DNA of 59,312 bases, taken from contig NZ_ATXI01000012.1 in assembly GCF_000421605.1 (NCBI RefSeq), positions 1 to 59,312 on the forward strand. The letters are read 5' to 3'. Of this stretch, positions 1 to 8,026 are shown piece after piece; within the stretch, counting starts at the first letter, position 1; each line of letters begins with the position of its first letter. The stretch is from Thermodesulfobacterium thermophilum DSM 1276. GTDB lineage: Bacteria > Desulfobacterota > Thermodesulfobacteria > Thermodesulfobacteriales > Thermodesulfobacteriaceae. The notes under the pieces were generated by a model. It was not told the DNA's origin and ran no database searches. It saw only the letters and a program-made list of their open reading frames with translations. Made by a program: the position numbers and the translations under genes.

Positions 1-351
1 CTTAAAAAACTGCTAAAAAACGCTTCCAAATACCATATCCTCCATCAAGAAATCATTAAAATCTGCTGGAAAATCCTCCTTTGTCCCTGTGCTAAAAGAC
101 TTTACCCTGTTGTCCCTCTTACCATTGATACTTTACTCAAAGAAGGACACTTAAAACATTATTTCACCAATATTATCAACGAAACTAAAACTATTTCCCT
201 TGGAACCCTAAAAAGAGTTCCTGGTCATCTATCATCAAGTTCCGATTTCAGCTGATTTTGGGAAGTATGCTCAAGGGGGGTTAGGCTATATAGAAGTAGA
301 CTTTGCAGAACACGATGGAGGTTACTTTTTCAGTGAGAGAATAATGATCTA
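1..351 (+). pseudogene. Remnant of an integrase-type (DDE) insertion-sequence transposase
   Basis: Two adjacent reading frames carry pieces of one transposase. Frame 1 is open from the window edge to a stop near 255 and contains VVPLTIDTLLKEG, which resembles the 'ATIDRLL' segment preceding the catalytic core of ISNCY/integrase-core transposases. From about 247 another frame reads GYIEVDFAEHDGG, matching the family's first catalytic Asp block (PGxxExDxVxHxGG), and then stops at about 351. The rest of the catalytic core is missing and the frames are shifted, so the copy is dead and truncated. The 5' part lies outside the window. Family assignment rests on these two motifs only. Confidence 0.55.
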
Positions 352-420
352 ACTAATACCTGTTTCAGGGACATAGTATTTTGAGCTAATACAGATCAAC
401 TTCCTAAATTAATAACTATT

Positions 421-448
421 TTTACCTGAAAATCTAAAAATTTATAAT
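421..448 (+). promoter_or_regulatory. Candidate sigma70 promoter for the hydrogenase endopeptidase gene
   Basis: TTTACC at 421-426 and a perfect TATAAT at 443-448 are separated by 16 nt, about 70 nt before the start at 520. The stretch 352-519 is otherwise very AT-rich and holds no other feature I can support. The divergent hypB promoter has the same type of -35 (TTTACT) and the same spacing. Confidence 0.4.
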
Positions 449-519
449 TTAAGTTTAAAAATGTTATGGTATATTGAAATTTTTAAGACCTCAAAAAAAA
501 ATAATGATAGAGTTTATCG

Positions 520-1050
520 ATGATGGATAAAGTTGTGGTCTTAGGAATAGGAAACGTTTTGCTTGCAGATGAAGGAATAGGAGTTTTAGCAGTTAAGGTT
601 TTAGAAGAGTTTTTTGAGATCCCTCATGAAAAGGTGGAGCTTGTTGACGGAGGAGTAGGTAGTTTCCAACTTCTCCCTTACATAGAAAAAGCTAAAAAAC
701 TTTTGGTAATAGATGCCATCGCAAAAGGAAGTCCTCCTGGCACCCTTCACAAATTTACTAAAGACACCCTGCCTAAACAGGTTCTTGAAAAACTTTCAAT
801 TCATGAGGTAAGCTTTTTAGACATACTAACCTTGGCTGAGATGAGAGGTTTTTCTCCTGAAGACCTTGTGGTGTTAGGTTTAGAACCTGAAATTCTTGAG
901 ATGAGATATGAACTTTCTCCTTCAGTAAAGGCTAATTTTATCCCTCTGATTGAAGCGGTGGTTTCTCAACTTAAAGATTGGGGTATAGAGCTTGTCCCAA
1001 AGAAAGACCTCCGTCGTTGGGAGGAACTTTTGTCTGTAAATAGACCTTAA
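520..1050 (+). CDS. NiFe-hydrogenase maturation endopeptidase (HyaD/HycI family)
   Basis: This protein (176 aa, normal length for the family) would remove the C-terminal peptide from a NiFe-hydrogenase large subunit once nickel is inserted, in the cytoplasm. The N-terminus has the family signature GIGNVLLADEGIGVLAVKVL, whose acidic residue is a nickel-sensing ligand. VIDAI (around residue 64) and IHEVSF (around residue 92) supply the other Asp and His positions. Two ATG codons stand together at 520 and 523; neither has a clear ribosome binding site. The gene converges on hypF and their 3' ends overlap by 80 bp. The hydrogenase it processes is not in the window. HycI, HyaD and HybD types cannot be told apart from sequence alone. 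Confidence 0.88.
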   Translation: MMDKVVVLGIGNVLLADEGIGVLAVKVLEEFFEIPHEKVELVDGGVGSFQLLPYIEKAKKLLVIDAIAKGSPPGTLHKFTKDTLPKQVLEKLSIHEVSFLDILTLAEMRGFSPEDLVVLGLEPEILEMRYELSPSVKANFIPLIEAVVSQLKDWGIELVPKKDLRRWEELLSVNRP

Positions 1051-3223
1051 AACCTTTTTTGGTGAGCCTTTCTATAATTCTTTCTACCAGAGGCTTGTTC
1101 ATCATAACCCCTCCAGAAAGGCAAACCTTCTCTATCCCTATTTTTGTAGCCATTTCCTCACAAACCTTAGCCAGGGTATTGATAAATTTGGTAGCCTTTA
1201 CTGGCAAAGGCTCTTTCCCAAAGGTAATCTCTTCTATCATCTCTTTCCAGTCAAAAATCAGGATATCCCCTTTTTCCTCTATTTTTATTGCATAATCATC
1301 TTTTAAATCATACAAAAATAGGTCTTCTAACTGCATCGCAGATTCTCCCTCATAGTGGTTAACAAAGTTTAAACCTGTTAGCGCAGCCACTCCATCAAAA
1401 AGTCTTCCACAAGAAGAGGTTAGAGGTGAGTTTATACCCTTTTTCCAGGCTTGATAAAGAAGGGTCAACTCTTGTTGAGTAAATTCTTTTAAAAAAGGTA
1501 AGGAGAGGTCGAAAGTTTTTTCTCCAAAAAGTTCAAACATCAAACTTAGGGCTACCCTTTTAGGTTCTTTTACCGCTTTTTCTCCTCCTATCAATCTAAA
1601 ATGTTTAAAATGACCAACCCTCTGATACTTATTTCCTTTTACTACCAGAATTTCTCCTCCCCAAACGGTATGGTCTTCTCCGTATCCTGTACCATCCCAG
1701 GCAATTCCCAAAACCTCATCAAAGATTCCGTTTTCTGCCATACAAGAAAGGATGTGGGCAAAATGATGCTGTATCTTTATAAGTTCAATCTTGTGTTCTT
1801 TGGCAAAACGTTCTGCCCATTTGGTGGTCTCATAAAGAGGATGGAGGTCAGCTACCACGACCTCTGGTTCAAACTCATAAAGCTTGATAAAATCTAAAAG
1901 GGTTTTTTCGAAATCTTTTAGGTCTTCTAAAGTTTCTATGTCTCCGATGTGCTGACTTAGCACTATTTTGTTTTGGAAGGCAAGGGCAAAGGTGTTTTTT
2001 TCCCTTGGGCCTACCGCAAGCACCCGCTTTTTTACGTTAAAGGGAAGAAAAACCGGCAAGGGTGCATAACCTCTTGCCCGTCTTATAAACACAGGACCAC
2101 CGGCTATTACCTTTACCACCGAATCATCGGCTCTTCTTAAGATTTTTCGGTTATGAAGAAGCAAGTAATCTGCAAGGGAAGAAAGCTTGTTAAAGGCCTC
2201 TTCGTTGTCTATCACTATAGGCTCATCTGAAAGGTTGGCAGAGGTAACCACCAAAGGAAGGTCTATCTCTTTTAGAATTAAGTGATGCAAAGGGGTGTAG
2301 GGCAAAAAAGCTCCTATTTTTTTTAATCCTGGGGCTATTTCCTCAGGTAGAAGCTTGCCTTTTTTTTCTAAGAGGACTATCGGCTGAGAAGGAGACAAAA
2401 GAAGCTCTTTTTCCTGAGGGGTAACCAAACAATATTCTTCTAACTGGGCTAAATCCTTAAACATCACAGCTAAAGGCTTTTTAGACCTCCTCTTTCTTTG
2501 TCTTAAAAGTTTTATCACCTCACCGTCAGTAGCATCGCAGACAAGATGAAATCCTCCTAAACCTTTGACAGCTACTATTTTTTTCTGTTTTATTTTTTCT
2601 ATGGCTTGATATAAAGCCTCTTCCTTTTCTGCCAGCTTGTTTCGTTTAAAATCATAGAATTCAAGCTGAGGGCCACAGATCGGGCAAGCTATAGGTTGGG
2701 CATGAAACCTCCGGTCAACAGGATTGGTATATTCTTCAAAGCATGCAGGACACATCGTAAATTCTTTCATCACCGTCTTTTCTCGGTCATAAGGTAAACT
2801 CTCTATGATGGTAAACCTTGGTCCACAAAGGGTGCAGTTGATAAAGGGATATCGATACCTTCGGTCTGAAGGATTAAACAGCTCTTCTAAACAAAATTCA
2901 CAGGTAGCTACATCAGGCAAGATGTCTAAGGTTATCTCTTCATCTTTGAGACTTTTTTTAATCAAAAAGTCTTCATAGCCTACAGAGGGAAGTTTTTCAT
3001 GAACCACACGGTAAATTTGCGAAAGCCGGGGTTTTTCTTTAACTAACCTCTCTAAAAAATCCTGTAGAGTATCCTCGTTGCCTTCAACCTCGATAAAAAC
3101 TCCGTTGGTATCGTTGCTGACAAAACCTGTCAACCCTAAGGATTTAGCAAGGTTATACACAAAAGGGCGAAAACCAACCCCCTGGACTACCCCGTTTATC
3201 CTGATCCGGTATCTAATCCTCAT
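971..3223 (-). CDS. hypF: Carbamoyltransferase HypF
   Basis: HypF activates carbamoyl phosphate and transfers the carbamoyl group to HypE, the first step of CN ligand synthesis for the NiFe site. All domains of the 750-aa protein are present in order: acylphosphatase-like domain (residues 5-90, VQGVGFRPFVYNLAKSLG); two zinc-finger halves with cysteines at about 108/111/130/133 and 158/161/180/183; a YrdC-like domain (about 205-390); and a Kae1-like domain with the metal-binding HHFAH and LSGGVMMNKPLVE. It ends normally (PPNDGGLSLGQAL). The start overlaps the end of hypA by 11 bp, so the two are probably translationally coupled. It is the last gene of hypB-hypE-hypA-hypF. Confidence 0.96.
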   Translation of the reverse strand: MRIRYRIRINGVVQGVGFRPFVYNLAKSLGLTGFVSNDTNGVFIEVEGNEDTLQDFLERLVKEKPRLSQIYRVVHEKLPSVGYEDFLIKKSLKDEEITLDILPDVATCEFCLEELFNPSDRRYRYPFINCTLCGPRFTIIESLPYDREKTVMKEFTMCPACFEEYTNPVDRRFHAQPIACPICGPQLEFYDFKRNKLAEKEEALYQAIEKIKQKKIVAVKGLGGFHLVCDATDGEVIKLLRQRKRRSKKPLAVMFKDLAQLEEYCLVTPQEKELLLSPSQPIVLLEKKGKLLPEEIAPGLKKIGAFLPYTPLHHLILKEIDLPLVVTSANLSDEPIVIDNEEAFNKLSSLADYLLLHNRKILRRADDSVVKVIAGGPVFIRRARGYAPLPVFLPFNVKKRVLAVGPREKNTFALAFQNKIVLSQHIGDIETLEDLKDFEKTLLDFIKLYEFEPEVVVADLHPLYETTKWAERFAKEHKIELIKIQHHFAHILSCMAENGIFDEVLGIAWDGTGYGEDHTVWGGEILVVKGNKYQRVGHFKHFRLIGGEKAVKEPKRVALSLMFELFGEKTFDLSLPFLKEFTQQELTLLYQAWKKGINSPLTSSCGRLFDGVAALTGLNFVNHYEGESAMQLEDLFLYDLKDDYAIKIEEKGDILIFDWKEMIEEITFGKEPLPVKATKFINTLAKVCEEMATKIGIEKVCLSGGVMMNKPLVERIIERLTKKGFKVYLQTKVPPNDGGLSLGQALYPNL

Positions 3224-3563
3224 CGACCAGTTCTAAGCTTTTAAGTAACATCTCTTCTCCTGAAAGAACCTCAGTTTCAAAGGAGCCACAAAAAGGACAG
3301 GTAAGATCCCATTTCTCTTTTGAAAATTCTTGCTGACATTTCTGACATCTCATCCTAAGGTCTTCTATTTCTATCACGATTTCTGCGTCTTTTAAAACGC
3401 TTCCTTGCTTAAAAAAATCAAGGGCAGTTTGTAATAACTCAGGCTCAACCCCAGAAAATCTTCCTATCAACAAAACCGCCTTTACTACTTTTTTCTTAGG
3501 GTGATTAACCATCAAGTCTTCTACGGTTTTTATCACGTTTTGAACGATAAAAAACTCATGCAT
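3213..3563 (-). CDS. hypA: Hydrogenase nickel insertion protein HypA
   Basis: HypA delivers nickel to the hydrogenase large-subunit precursor together with HypB. At 116 aa it has the usual length. It begins MHE, where the N-terminal Met, His2 and Glu3 form the nickel site. A zinc site is built from CQKC (about residue 73) and CPFC (about residue 90). It lies between hypE (9-bp gap) and hypF (11-bp overlap) in one transcription unit. Confidence 0.95.
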   Translation of the reverse strand: MHEFFIVQNVIKTVEDLMVNHPKKKVVKAVLLIGRFSGVEPELLQTALDFFKQGSVLKDAEIVIEIEDLRMRCQKCQQEFSKEKWDLTCPFCGSFETEVLSGEEMLLKSLELVDED

Positions 3564-3572
3564 AGGCTTTAC

Positions 3573-4583
3573 CTAACAAATCCTCGGGAAGAGTTCTCCT
3601 GAGGTATTTTCTAAAACCCTATGAGTGCCATACAGTGTTTTGAGATATACTTGAGGAGAGGGACTATGGTCCAACACCTGTCCTATGATGTTAGCTTCAG
3701 CTGCAGATGGATGAGACCTTAAAATTTCTAAAGCCTTTTCGGCATCTTTTTCTGGTAAGGCTATTACTACTCTTCCTTCACAGGCTAAATGATAAGGCTC
3801 AAATCCAAGGGCCTCACAAAAGGCCTTTACCTGAGGCCTCACAGGAATTTTTTCTTCCTCTACCACCAGATTTACCTGAGAACTATAAGCCCATTCATGA
3901 AGAGTAGCGGCTAATCCTCCACGGGTTGGGTCTCTCATCGCATGGATTTCAATCCCACTTTCAAAAAGGGGTTTTAACACAAGCCAAAGGGTTTCGCAGT
4001 CACTTTCTAACTCTATGTCTACTTTTATACCTTCTCTTTCTGCCAAAATACAGGCCCCATGGTCTCCTATAGGGCCAGAAACCAAGATAACGTCTCCTGG
4101 TTTTAGGTTTTTACAAGAAATGCCTGAATAAATCACCTCTCCTATACCTGAGGTTGTGATAAAAATACCGTCTACCTCTGACTTAGGTACGATTTTTGTA
4201 TCTCCTGCCACGATGTAAATTTCGTTTTTTATGGCCTCTTCTTGCATAGACTGTAAAATCTTTTCTAAATCTTTGATTTTAAACCCCTCTTCGATGATAA
4301 AACCTACCGTAAGATATAAAGGTTTAGCCCCCATTACCACTAAATCATTTACCGTGCCAGTTACAGCAAGTTTTCCTATGTTGCCACCTTTAAAGAAGAT
4401 AGGTTTTACGGTAAAACCGTCTATGGTGAAAGCCAATCGAGAAATTTGATTGGTTAATAAAGCTGCGTCTTCAAGAGGCTCAAGAATAGGGTTGGTAAAA
4501 TATTTCAGAATAAAATCTTTTATCAAAGATAAGGTTTCCTCTCCGCCTCCTCCATGAGCTAACAAAAGTTTTTCAACTCCCAT
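3573..4583 (-). CDS. hypE: Hydrogenase expression/formation protein HypE
   Basis: HypE dehydrates the carbamoyl group on its C-terminal cysteine to thiocyanate, which becomes the CN ligand of the NiFe centre. The 336-aa protein ends in PRIC, keeping the essential terminal Cys. The N-terminal half is AIR-synthase-like and ATP-binding (LLAHGGGGEE, then AGDTKIVP around residue 125). The C-terminal AIRS domain includes MRDPTRGGLAATLHEWA. It sits 10 bp downstream of hypB and 9 bp upstream of hypA. HypE needs HypC and HypD for ligand transfer; neither is in the window. Confidence 0.96.
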   Translation of the reverse strand: MGVEKLLLAHGGGGEETLSLIKDFILKYFTNPILEPLEDAALLTNQISRLAFTIDGFTVKPIFFKGGNIGKLAVTGTVNDLVVMGAKPLYLTVGFIIEEGFKIKDLEKILQSMQEEAIKNEIYIVAGDTKIVPKSEVDGIFITTSGIGEVIYSGISCKNLKPGDVILVSGPIGDHGACILAEREGIKVDIELESDCETLWLVLKPLFESGIEIHAMRDPTRGGLAATLHEWAYSSQVNLVVEEEKIPVRPQVKAFCEALGFEPYHLACEGRVVIALPEKDAEKALEILRSHPSAAEANIIGQVLDHSPSPQVYLKTLYGTHRVLENTSGELFPRIC

Positions 4584-4593
4584 AACCTTTCCT

Positions 4594-5376
4594 CTATCTA
4601 AGAAATTTTTTATATTGAGTATAGGAATCCTCTAAAAATTTGACCCAAAGGTCAAACCCTTCTCCTGTTTTGGCAGAAAGGGCGATAATCTGAGCCTTAG
4701 GATTGATCTTCTGGATCTGAGATTTTACCTTTTCCAAGTCAAAGTCAAAATAGGGAAGCAAATCTATCTTGGTGATAACCACCAACTGAGAAACTTTAAA
4801 AATGAGAGGATATTTTTCTGGTTTGTCTTCTCCTTCAGGCACTGAAAGAAGGGTTACGTTAAGATGGGTGCCAAGGTCATAACTTGCAGGACAAACAAGA
4901 TTCCCTATGTTTTCTACAAAAAGAAGGTCGATCTGATCCATCGGAAGTTTATGCATAGCCTTATGAATTAAAGAGGCGTCTAAATGGCAGGCACTGCCTG
5001 TGGTTATTTGATACACAGGGACTCCTTTTTTCCTTATCCTTTCAGCGTCTCTCTCTGTCTCTAAGTCCCCTTCTATCACCCCAATCCTTAACTTTCCTGA
5101 AAGAAGTTCTACCGTTTTTTCTAACAAGGTAGTTTTCCCAGACCCTGGGGCACTCATAAGGTTTATGGCGTAAATTCCGTATTCCTCAAAGTGTTCTCTG
5201 TTATGTCTTGCCTGAAACTCGTTATATTTCATGATGTCTTCAAGGAGTTGCAAAGTTTCCTTAGAATGGGTATGTCCATGGTGGGGTTCATGGTGGTGTT
5301 CATGATGATGCTCATGATGTTTTTCCGATCCTTCTGAAGGATGATTAACCAAACCACACCCACATTCTTTACACAT
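4594..5376 (-). CDS. hypB: Hydrogenase nickel incorporation GTPase HypB
   Basis: HypB is the GTPase that drives nickel transfer to hydrogenase. The 260-aa protein has three parts. The extreme N-terminus is CKECGCG, the high-affinity nickel motif. Residues about 19-38 form a histidine-rich stretch of repeated EHHH units, able to store metal as in rhizobial HypB. The remainder is the G domain with the P-loop SAPGSGKTTLLEK, GDLETERDAERI, and the guanine-specificity motif TKID. It starts the hyp operon, with GAGGTG just upstream of the ATG, and diverges from trxB across only 72 bp. The His stretch suggests nickel buffering as well as insertion. Confidence 0.96.
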   Translation of the reverse strand: MCKECGCGLVNHPSEGSEKHHEHHHEHHHEPHHGHTHSKETLQLLEDIMKYNEFQARHNREHFEEYGIYAINLMSAPGSGKTTLLEKTVELLSGKLRIGVIEGDLETERDAERIRKKGVPVYQITTGSACHLDASLIHKAMHKLPMDQIDLLFVENIGNLVCPASYDLGTHLNVTLLSVPEGEDKPEKYPLIFKVSQLVVITKIDLLPYFDFDLEKVKSQIQKINPKAQIIALSAKTGEGFDLWVKFLEDSYTQYKKFLR

Positions 5377-5407
5377 CTTTTCACCTCTTAATAAAATTTA
5401 AAAAGAA

Positions 5408-5435
5408 ATTATAATATAAAACTAAAAAAAGTAAA
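5408..5435 (-). promoter_or_regulatory. Candidate sigma70 promoter for the hypBEAF operon
   Basis: Reading the minus strand, TTTACT (5435-5430) is followed after 16 nt by TATAAT (5413-5408). The first gene, hypB, starts at 5376 with a GAGGTG ribosome binding site. The same 72-bp AT-rich gap must also hold the trxB promoter. A TATAAT also occurs on the plus strand at 5410-5415, but I see no convincing -35 for it. Confidence 0.45.
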
Positions 5436-5448
5436 ATAAAAAACCAGA

Positions 5449-6387
5449 ATGATCCAACAAACTACTTATGACCTAACCATAATAGGTGGAGGGCCTGCAG
5501 GTCTTACTGCCTATCTTTATGCTCAAAGGGGGATGCTAAACACTCTACTTATAGAAAAAAACTTTTTAGGTGGTCAGGTAGTCCTTACAGAACAGATAGA
5601 AAACTATCCCGGATTTCCTGAAGGTATATCAGGGTTTGACTTGATAGAAAAGATGGTTAAGCAAGTAGAAAGATTAGGGTTGAACTTATTATCAAAAGAA
5701 GTCGTTAGTATAGAAAAAGAACAGGAACTTTTTAAAATCTGGTTTTCTGACAAGACCTACGTTTTAAGTTATGCGGTGATCTTAGCTTTAGGGGCATCCC
5801 CTAAAAAATTAGGTATTCCTGGGGAAAAGGAATTGATAGGCAAGGGAGTTTCTTTTTGTGCTACCTGTGACGGACCTTTTTTTAAGGATGAGGTGGTGGC
5901 TGTGGTAGGAGGTGGAGATTCGGCTCTTAAAGAAGCCTTAGAACTTACCAAGTTTGTAAAAAAGATTTTTTTAATTCACCGAAGAGATAAGTTTAGGGCT
6001 GAGGCCTATTTGCAAAATTTGGTTGTTAAAAACCCTAAGATTGAGATAATCTTGAACTCGACCGTAGAGGCTATCGAAGGAAAACACAAGGTAGAAAGGA
6101 TAAAGGTTTTAGATAAAAAAACAGGAGAACTAAAATATTTAGAAGTTTCTGGGGTCTTTATTTTTATAGGATATGAACCTAATACCTCTTGGTTAAAAGG
6201 TTTCGTAGAGTTAGACCCTAACGGTTTTATAATTACAGATAAAAAGATGGAAACCTCTCAGAAGGGAATTTTTGCCTGTGGAGACTGCGTTAGTAAACCC
6301 TTTAGGCAAATAGTGATTGCCTGTGGTGAGGGCGCTGTAGCCGCACTTAGCGTTAGAGAGTATTTAGAAGATGTTAAAAAGAAATAG
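5449..6387 (+). CDS. trxB: Thioredoxin reductase (NADPH, FAD)
   Basis: This 312-aa flavoprotein transfers electrons from NADPH through FAD and a redox-active disulfide to thioredoxin in the cytoplasm. The FAD motif is GGGPAGLTAYLYA (residues 13-25). The active-site disulfide is CATC, near residue 142. The NADPH domain has VVGGGDSALKEALEL and the HRR.KFRAE phosphate-binding motif. The C-terminal FAD contact is GIFACGDCVSK. It is the first gene of a plus-strand operon, and its end overlaps the next gene by 17 bp. No strong ribosome binding site precedes the ATG. The link to a sensory cassette suggests the regulated stimulus has a redox or thiol component (inference). Confidence 0.94.
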   Translation: MIQQTTYDLTIIGGGPAGLTAYLYAQRGMLNTLLIEKNFLGGQVVLTEQIENYPGFPEGISGFDLIEKMVKQVERLGLNLLSKEVVSIEKEQELFKIWFSDKTYVLSYAVILALGASPKKLGIPGEKELIGKGVSFCATCDGPFFKDEVVAVVGGGDSALKEALELTKFVKKIFLIHRRDKFRAEAYLQNLVVKNPKIEIILNSTVEAIEGKHKVERIKVLDKKTGELKYLEVSGVFIFIGYEPNTSWLKGFVELDPNGFIITDKKMETSQKGIFACGDCVSKPFRQIVIACGEGAVAALSVREYLEDVKKK

Positions 6388-8026
6388 GTTTTGGGCTCTA
6401 TTTTTAACCATCTTCTTAGGGTTTTTATTATCCGGGTGTTTTAAAGACAAAGGAAGACAAACTCAGGAAAATAAGCCCTCGGAGGTTTTAAACGGACCTC
6501 CTTTAGTTATAGGGGTCTTAAACGTAAGCTCTCCTCAACAAACCTTTTTACAGCTTTATCCTTTAAAAACCTATTTAGAAAATCAACTTAAAAAACCTGT
6601 TTCGATAGACATCTCAGCCAACTTTGAAGAGCTAACCCAAAAAGTGGCAGAGGATAAACTACATCTTCTAATGATAGACCCAGCTTTTTACTGCGAATTA
6701 AAGGCCCTTTATCCTCAAAAGATTTTTCCTCTAGTTAAGCCCAAGGGAGGACAGGGAGAGGCAAGCAGCATTTTTGTAACCAAAGAAAATTCAGGAATAG
6801 AAAGGATTTTTGATGCTGTTAACAAACGGCTTGCCTTAGGGGATAAAAATTCTTCTTTCAGTTATCTAATCCCTTTGTCCATGCTAAAAGACTTAGAACT
6901 TTCTCTAAAAGACTTTTCTAAGGTAGATTTTTTAGGTCAGGAAAAAAGGATTGCTCTCTCCGTGTTGATAGGAGATTATGAGGTAGGAGCCTTAAGTGAA
7001 TCGATAGCCAAACCTTATTTAACCTCAGGTCTTAAAGTAATAAAGTCCTCTGAAAAAGTGCCTGTATTTTTGATTGCTTCAACCTCTGCTTTAAAAGAGA
7101 AACAGTTATTAAAAGAAATCCTTGTGTCTCTTCCTAAAGAGGTTTTAACTAACCTGCAGATAGAAAAACTTGTGCCTGCTGAAGACAGAGACTTTGACTA
7201 CATAAGAGTACTGATAAAATTATTTAAAGGAAAGGATTTAATAAAATACGGGCCTGATACCATAAAGGTTGCCATTTTACCTCTTTACAGTCCGCTTACT
7301 ATCTATCAGAGGTTTGATCCTTTGATGAAGTATCTTTCAGAAAAGACAGGAAAGGAGTTTAAAATTGTCATCCCTAAAAATTTCGAAGAATTTATCACCT
7401 TAGTAAAGAAAAAAGAAGTACACTTTGCCTATCAAAATCCCTATGTTTATGCTCTTCTGTCGAAATCTGGGCATGCAAAGGCTATAGCCCTAACTGTAGG
7501 AGAAGATTGTATAGATGAACCAAGTGAGGTATGTGGAGGAGACAGGTTTAGAGGTGTTATTATCGTAAGAAAAGATAGCCCGATTAAAAAGATAGAGGAC
7601 TTAAAAAACAAAAAAATTTTTATAGTTTCTCCCTATTCTGCCGGTGGTTTTCTTTCACAAAAAATTTATTTAGAAAAAAGAGGATACAATTTAAGGCGAG
7701 ATTTTCGGTTAGTAGATGTAAAAAGGCAAGAAAGGGTAATCATCGGGGTGTATAAAAAAGAAGCAGACGCAGGGTTCATAAGAGAGGCAGCTCTTGGTGT
7801 TTTTGGAAAAGAAGTAGATCTTTCTCAGATAAAAGTTTTGACCCCAACAGAGTTTTTACCAAACTGGCCATGGGCGGTGGTTAAAGCAGACAAGGACCTT
7901 GCCAAAAAAGTCCAAGAATCACTCATTCATCTACCTGCTTCTATCCTGAAAAACCTGAAAGTAAAAAAATTTAAACCTGTGGAAGATAAAGAATTTGAAC
8001 CTATAAAAAGATATGTTAATCCGTAA
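6371..8026 (+). CDS. Two-domain PhnD-like substrate-binding lipoprotein
   Basis: The N-terminus is a lipoprotein signal ending in the lipobox LLSGC (Cys about residue 23), so the 551-aa protein should be anchored outside the cytoplasm. It contains two tandem PhnD/SsuA-type binding domains, roughly residues 45-255 and 285-535. The second has typical features: FAYQNPYVYALL, FRGVIIVRKDSPI (near residue 390) and the SPYSAGG anion-loop region. A normal PhnD protein has one such domain. It overlaps trxB by 17 bp and the kinase gene by 14 bp, with no permease or ATPase gene nearby. That fits a ligand-sensing partner of the kinase rather than a transporter, as AioX serves AioS in arsenite sensing. 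The ligand is unknown; an oxyanion is a guess from the family. Confidence 0.85.
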   Translation: MLKRNRFWALFLTIFLGFLLSGCFKDKGRQTQENKPSEVLNGPPLVIGVLNVSSPQQTFLQLYPLKTYLENQLKKPVSIDISANFEELTQKVAEDKLHLLMIDPAFYCELKALYPQKIFPLVKPKGGQGEASSIFVTKENSGIERIFDAVNKRLALGDKNSSFSYLIPLSMLKDLELSLKDFSKVDFLGQEKRIALSVLIGDYEVGALSESIAKPYLTSGLKVIKSSEKVPVFLIASTSALKEKQLLKEILVSLPKEVLTNLQIEKLVPAEDRDFDYIRVLIKLFKGKDLIKYGPDTIKVAILPLYSPLTIYQRFDPLMKYLSEKTGKEFKIVIPKNFEEFITLVKKKEVHFAYQNPYVYALLSKSGHAKAIALTVGEDCIDEPSEVCGGDRFRGVIIVRKDSPIKKIEDLKNKKIFIVSPYSAGGFLSQKIYLEKRGYNLRRDFRLVDVKRQERVIIGVYKKEADAGFIREAALGVFGKEVDLSQIKVLTPTEFLPNWPWAVVKADKDLAKKVQESLIHLPASILKNLKVKKFKPVEDKEFEPIKRYVNP

